A DNA stretch of 64,000 nt from NCBI GenBank assembly GCA_963741355.1, contig CAVUIG010000008.1:1-64000 (forward strand), written 5' to 3'. Shown here piece after piece: positions 57,447-64,000 of the stretch. The stretch comes from CAIWHR01 sp963741355 (lineage in GTDB: Bacteria; Pseudomonadota; Gammaproteobacteria; Burkholderiales; Casimicrobiaceae). The translations under genes were made by a program, and so were the position numbers. A model generated the notes under the pieces. That model ran no database searches and was not told where the DNA came from. It saw nothing but the letters and a program-made list of their open reading frames with translations. The first letter of the stretch is position 1. Each line of letters opens with the position of its first letter.

Positions 57447-57881
57447 TCAGCCGGCCCGGCGCACGAACTTGGCCAGGGCCGCCTTGAGGGGCCCTTCGGG
57501 AAGGTCCCGGGAAAGCTTGATAAGGGGTTGAATTGCCGCCCTATCTATCTGATTTGCCTTGGATTTCACCGGATGGTCGGGGTCGATCCGAACTTGCACG
57601 CGGACCCGTATTACGCTAAATTGACGCGCCTCGCGCCTGAATTCGGCGAGAAGGTCCGGGATTCGCTGCTTCACGGCGGCGGCGATGGCACCGGCATCCG
57701 CGGCGACGACGAGTTCGGTGCCCGTCGCCTCGACGACACGGACGCGCTGGGCGAGCGACCGCGGCAAGTGCCGGGTCAGGAGTCCGGTGAGCACCGCCTC
57801 CTGACGGCGGCGCGCTTCCCAGGCGGCGAGCGTCGCGTCGGCGGCGACAACGGTTTTAATGGGCTGCGGCGAACGCGGCAT
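57447..57881 (-). CDS. DUF721 (DciA-like) protein
   Basis: A 144-residue basic protein with the DUF721/DciA-like N-terminal fold (AAWEARRRQEAVLTGLLTRHLPRSLAQRVRVVEATGTELVVAADAGAIAAAVKQRIPDLLAEF). DciA is the predicted DnaB helicase loader in bacteria without DnaC. In betaproteobacteria this gene is often found just before an M23 peptidase and secA, as here. It is divergent from the M23 gene across 53 bases. Confidence 0.82.
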   Translation of the reverse strand: MPRSPQPIKTVVAADATLAAWEARRRQEAVLTGLLTRHLPRSLAQRVRVVEATGTELVVAADAGAIAAAVKQRIPDLLAEFRREARQFSVIRVRVQVRIDPDHPVKSKANQIDRAAIQPLIKLSRDLPEGPLKAALAKFVRRAG

Positions 57882-57934
57882 GAATGTGCGGGTCGGCCGG
57901 GGATCATGCCGGCGGGCCTTTGGGAGGAAGCCAA

Positions 57935-58867
57935 TTGAACATCATTCTGCTGTCGAGCGCCACGACGCGTGCCCGCGTGCTCACGCTCGACTGGCGGCAC
58001 GGGATGCTGGGCGCGTTCGGGCTGATGGCCATGGTGATCGGCTGCGCGCTGATCTTCAATTTCATCACGCTGAAATACGCGGCGACGTCGCAGAATCCTT
58101 TCCTTCAGGCGCTCCTTCTCGCCGACCAGCGCCAGGAAGCCGTCAAGACGCAGGAAATCGTCCAGAGCCATCTCAACACGATGGCGATCCGTCTCGGCGA
58201 GCTGCAGGCGCGCGTGTTGCGGCTGGACGGTCTGGGCGAGCATCTCGCCAAGGCCGCCGGCTTGAAGCCCCAGGAATTGCCATCGCTCAAGACCGACGAG
58301 ACGACCCCGGGGGTGGGTGGCGCCGAATCCACGACGATGCCATCGCGCAAGATCTCGGTGGAGGAATTCTCCGGGCTCCTCGTCAAGCTCACGCAGCAGG
58401 TGGACCAGCGCTCCGACCAGCTCAGCGTCCTCGAAGCGCTGCTGGTCCAGAACTCGGCGAACCTCAAATTCATGCCGACGCTGGCCCCGATCATCAACGG
58501 CTGGTTCTCGTCGAACTTCGGCTACCGCATCGACCCCTTCACCGGATTGCAATCTTTCCACGAAGGGATCGACTTCCCGGCGAACCGGGGAGCGGACGTC
58601 GTGGCCGCCGCCAGCGGCAAGGTCATCGCGGCGGGATGGCACCCGCAGTATGGTAAAATCGTCGAGATCGATCACGGTAACGGACTGGTGTCCGTTTATG
58701 CACATGCGTCGCAGGTCTTCGTGAACGAAGGAGACCTCGTGATGCGTGGCCAGCGCATCGCGCTGGTGGGGTCGACCGGCCGCTCGACCGGCCCGCACCT
58801 GCACTTCGAGGTCCGGCTGAATGGAGTGCCGCAGAATCCCGCGCGTTTCATCCGCTCGTCGAGCTGA
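57935..58867 (+). CDS. M23 (LytM-type) metallopeptidase
   Basis: A 310-residue membrane-anchored protein. The start is a TTG at 57935 with GGGAGGAAG just before it. A transmembrane helix (GMLGAFGLMAMVIGCALIFNFI) and a coiled-coil stretch (residues about 60-180) lead to a peptidase domain with HEGID (His209, zinc) and HLHFEV (His288 and His290). It cleaves peptidoglycan cross-links or activates amidases. It is followed by a strong terminator and secA. Confidence 0.92.
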   Translation: MNIILLSSATTRARVLTLDWRHGMLGAFGLMAMVIGCALIFNFITLKYAATSQNPFLQALLLADQRQEAVKTQEIVQSHLNTMAIRLGELQARVLRLDGLGEHLAKAAGLKPQELPSLKTDETTPGVGGAESTTMPSRKISVEEFSGLLVKLTQQVDQRSDQLSVLEALLVQNSANLKFMPTLAPIINGWFSSNFGYRIDPFTGLQSFHEGIDFPANRGADVVAAASGKVIAAGWHPQYGKIVEIDHGNGLVSVYAHASQVFVNEGDLVMRGQRIALVGSTGRSTGPHLHFEVRLNGVPQNPARFIRSSS

Positions 58868-58910
58868 ACGGAGCACATGGGCCCGCGCCGCCTGCAAGCG
58901 GGCGCGAAAC

Positions 58911-58942
58911 AGGGGTGAGGCGGTCCTCACCCCTTGTTTTTT
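58911..58942 (+). terminator. Strong intrinsic terminator between M23 and secA
   Basis: AGGGGTGAGG and CCTCACCCCT form a perfect 10-bp stem with loop CGGT (58921-58924), followed by TGTTTTTT (58935-58942). It should separate the M23 transcript from secA, which therefore needs its own promoter or readthrough. Confidence 0.88.
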
Positions 58943-58969
58943 ACGCCCGCGCCCGAAACTCGGAATTTC

Positions 58970-61725
<2,756 letters not shown>

Positions 61726-61750
61726 CGTAAAGCTACTGCGCGGTAAAGCT

Positions 61751-61866
61751 GCTGCGCGGACCGTCTGCTTCGTTGTGTCCTCGCTCGGCCCTCGCTGTAC
61801 TTCCATGTACTATCTCGGGCCTCGCTGCGGGCCGCCTCGCATACGGCCCGCTCGCGACGCTTTCCC
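61751..61866. repeat. Dispersed repeat copy A upstream of argJ
   Basis: About 116 bases aligned by eye with 63248-63366 in the same orientation. Both copies share GCGCGG near the start, then CGTTGT, TGTACT, a GGGCC segment and the end GCGACGCT. It may be a REP-like intergenic element. Confidence 0.72.
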
Positions 61867-62000
61867 CTTCAGGCGAGATCCGGATACCGCGCACTCCAAT
61901 CCGCTGCTCCGCTGCACCGTCGCGCAGTCCGCGCCTATCGACGGCACTGCATTCGGTCCGTGCGATAGAATCGGCGTGACGCGACGAATCGGCCCCGCTC

Positions 62001-63230
62001 ATGCCCGTCCGCTACACGCCGCCACGCCCTGAGGATCTCCTGCCGGTCGCAGGCATGACGCTCGGCACGGCTGCAGCAAAGATCAAGAACTGGCAACGCG
62101 ACGACGTCGTGCTGGTGCTGTTCGAGCCCGGAACCGTCGCGGCGGGCGTGTTCACGCAGAACCGATTCTGCGCGGCGCCGGTCACGGTCTGCCGGCGCCA
62201 CCTCGCCGGCGACGGCCGCGTCCGCGCGCTCGTGATCAACGCCGGCAACGCGAATGCCGGCACTGGCGCGACCGGAGTCGCAGATGCCGAGACGACCTGC
62301 GCCGCGATCGCGAGCCTGCTGGGCTGCCCGATCCAGGAAGTGCTGCCGTTCTCGACCGGCGTCATCATGGAGCCGCTGCCGACCGAGAAGATCGTCGCCG
62401 CGCTGCCGCAGGCAAAATCGACGCAGGCCCCCGACCACTGGTTCGCCGCGGTCTCCGCGATGATGACGACCGATACGGTGCCCAAAGGCGCGTCGCGGCG
62501 TGTCGACATCGACGGCGTGCCGGTGACGGTCACGGGAATCGCCAAAGGCTCGGGGATGATCCATCCGAATATGGCGACGATGCTGGCCTTCGTCGCCACC
62601 GACGCCCCGGTGACGCGCGCGATCCTGGCCGGGCTGACGCCGTCGATCGCCGATGCATCCTTCAACTGCGCGACAGTCGACGGCGACACGTCGACCAACG
62701 ACAGCTTCGTCATCGTTGCGACGGGGCGCGCCGGAATCGCTCCCATCCAGCGCATCGACGATCCGCGACTCGCCTCCCTTCGCGCGGCGCTCACCGAGGT
62801 CGCGATCGAGCTCGCGCAGGCGATCGTGCGCGACGGCGAGGGCGCGACCAAGTTCATGACCATCACCGTCGAAGGCGGCCGCGATGCTGCCGAATGCCGC
62901 AAGGTCGCGCTCGCGATCGCGCATTCTCCGCTCGTCAAGACCGCTTTCTTCGCGTCCGATCCGAACCTCGGGCGCATCGTCTGCGCGATCGGCAACGCCG
63001 GCGCTCCCGACCTTGATCCTTCCGGCGTGTCGTTCTGGCTCGACGACGTGCAGGTCGTGCACGCGGGCGGCCGCGCGAAATCGTACCGCGAGGAGGACGG
63101 CCAGCGCGTCATGAAGCAGGAGGAAATCACGGTGCGCGTCGCGCTGGGCCGCGGCGACGCGCGGGCGCATGTGTGGACCTGCGACTTCTCGCACGACTAT
63201 GTCAGCATCAACGCGGACTACCGCAGCTGA
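62001..63230 (+). CDS. argJ: Bifunctional glutamate N-acetyltransferase/amino-acid acetyltransferase
   Basis: A 409-residue enzyme of arginine synthesis that transfers acetyl between acetylornithine and glutamate and, in the bifunctional form, uses acetyl-CoA. It is self-cleaved before the nucleophile Thr193 in PNMATML (a site conserved in ArgJ). Other marks are AGNANAGTGATG, VDGDTSTNDSFV and DGEGATKFMTITVEGG. Complete; it sits between two repeat copies. Confidence 0.97.
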   Translation: MPVRYTPPRPEDLLPVAGMTLGTAAAKIKNWQRDDVVLVLFEPGTVAAGVFTQNRFCAAPVTVCRRHLAGDGRVRALVINAGNANAGTGATGVADAETTCAAIASLLGCPIQEVLPFSTGVIMEPLPTEKIVAALPQAKSTQAPDHWFAAVSAMMTTDTVPKGASRRVDIDGVPVTVTGIAKGSGMIHPNMATMLAFVATDAPVTRAILAGLTPSIADASFNCATVDGDTSTNDSFVIVATGRAGIAPIQRIDDPRLASLRAALTEVAIELAQAIVRDGEGATKFMTITVEGGRDAAECRKVALAIAHSPLVKTAFFASDPNLGRIVCAIGNAGAPDLDPSGVSFWLDDVQVVHAGGRAKSYREEDGQRVMKQEEITVRVALGRGDARAHVWTCDFSHDYVSINADYRS

Positions 63231-63247
63231 TCGGCGGGCGCGAGGCC

Positions 63248-63366
63248 GCCGCGCGGCCCGTTCGCTGCGTTGTTGCCTTGCGCCGCGTTCGTTGTACTAA
63301 TATGCGGTCACCTCGCGCCTTGCTCCGGGCCGTCCTGCGTCCGGGCCAATTCGCGACGCTATTCGC
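63248..63366. repeat. Dispersed repeat copy B downstream of argJ
   Basis: About 119 bases, directly repeated relative to 61751-61866 and about 65-70 percent identical by eye. It ends eight bases before the start of the DUF815 ATPase gene, so it may also carry that gene's promoter. Confidence 0.72.
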
Positions 63367-63373
63367 TTCGCCG

Positions 63374-64000
63374 ATGCCAAAAGTGAAATCAGAATTCGAG
63401 GAGATGCTCGCGCGATTCGAGTCGATTCTCGAGCGCGTCGAGGCGATGCTGCCGCCGCCGCCGCCGCCGGTGGACTGGCACGCCACCGCCTTTCGCTGGC
63501 GCAAGCGGGGAGGGCGGGGGTTCCTGCAGGCGATCGCGCATCCGCATGCGATCCGCCTCGACGAGCTCGTCGCCATCGACCCGCAGAAGCACGCCATCGA
63601 CGCCAACACGCGGCAGTTCGTCGCCGGGCTGCCCGCCAACAACGTCCTGCTGACGGGCTCTCGCGGCACCGGCAAGTCCTCACTCGTGAAGGCGATGCTG
63701 GTCAAGTATGCCGGCCGCGGCCTGCGGCTCATCGAAGTCGACAAGTCCGATCTCATCGATTTGCCCGACATCGCGGCGCTGGTCGAGGGCCGCCGCGAGC
63801 GGTTTATCGTCTTCTGCGACGACCTCACGTTCGACGCCGGCGAGCCCGGCTACAAGGCGCTCAAGGTCATGCTCGACGGCACGATCGCCGTGGCCTCGGC
63901 GAACATGCTGATCTACGCCACATCAAATCGCCGCCATCTGATCCCCGAGTTCATGAGCGAGAACCTCGAGACGAAGCACCTCGGCGAGGAAGTTCACCCG
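63374..64000 (+). CDS. DUF815 AAA+ ATPase (partial, cut by the window end)
   Basis: The first 209 residues of a DUF815-family ATP-binding protein. After a coiled-coil N-terminus and a run of eight prolines come Walker A (GSRGTGKS, residues 95-102) and Walker B (FIVFCDDLTFD, about residues 144-154). The frame is open to the last base. The argJ-DUF815 order is common in betaproteobacteria; the function of the protein is not established. Confidence 0.92.
   Translation, partial: MPKVKSEFEEMLARFESILERVEAMLPPPPPPVDWHATAFRWRKRGGRGFLQAIAHPHAIRLDELVAIDPQKHAIDANTRQFVAGLPANNVLLTGSRGTGKSSLVKAMLVKYAGRGLRLIEVDKSDLIDLPDIAALVEGRRERFIVFCDDLTFDAGEPGYKALKVMLDGTIAVASANMLIYATSNRRHLIPEFMSENLETKHLGEEVHP

Overview
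The window is a GC-rich chromosomal segment, most likely from a betaproteobacterium (Burkholderiales-like). The main support is the gene order mraZ-rsmH-ftsL-ftsI-murE/murF-mraY-murD-ftsW-murG-murC-murB-ddl-ftsQ-ftsA-ftsZ-lpxC, followed further on by DUF721, an M23 peptidase, secA, argJ and a DUF815 ATPase. I know this arrangement from that class. The murE-murF fusion is also known from Bordetella. Two lipoproteins, several Sec-exported proteins and two beta-barrel outer-membrane proteins show a Gram-negative envelope, and MurE carries the DNPR motif of the meso-diaminopimelate-adding type.

Layout. Positions 1-33.5 kb are a mosaic of small accessory units. These are a lipoprotein pair; a tRNA-Ser(GGA); two HigBA toxin-antitoxin loci (4.1-4.8 kb, followed by a CopG/BrnA-like antitoxin, and 14.9-15.5 kb); DoxX and DUF72 genes; a bacterial NHEJ locus (ligD, ku and a MerR-TPR gene, 7.6-12.1 kb); TPR and alpha/beta-hydrolase proteins; a two-domain phospholipase-D-like protein; an MmgE/PrpD - TRAP binding protein - 2-hydroxyacid dehydrogenase run (17.7-21.2 kb); a histone-H1-like basic protein; a TetR regulator; a secreted Gly/Tyr/Pro-rich protein; a secreted CSLREA/beta-helix/dockerin protein (24.6-26.5 kb); a SLOG-fold protein; a tandem pair of exported M3 oligoendopeptidases (27.6-31.4 kb); and CBS, TusA-like and outer-membrane genes.

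Positions 33.9-53.2 kb are the complete division and cell-wall (dcw) cluster. It starts at a recognisable promoter followed by three GTGGG MraZ boxes at exact 10-bp spacing, and it runs through lpxC with most genes overlapping by 1-11 bp. The peptidoglycan genes make UDP-MurNAc-pentapeptide and lipid II, the fts genes build the divisome, and lpxC starts lipid A synthesis. Positions 53.2-57.4 kb hold an accessory block (cytochrome c, OB-like exported protein, exported HAD phosphatase, outer-membrane protein). Then come DUF721/DciA-like, M23, secA, argJ and a DUF815 ATPase cut by the window end. Two copies of a roughly 117-bp dispersed repeat bracket argJ.

A strong technical signal runs through the window. 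Many clearly real genes, including essential ones (murE, mraY, murG, secA), are broken by single-base frameshifts, most of which are repaired by removing one base. The breaks concentrate in the two near-identical M3 peptidase genes. I read this as residual long-read sequencing error rather than gene decay, and I annotate the genes across the breaks. I did not find a clearly new defence or metabolic system. The most interesting leads are the translated repeat at the end of MurF, the argJ-flanking repeats, the dockerin remnant showing loss of a tandem gene copy, the lipoprotein pair at the left edge, and the higB-higA-copG triplet.
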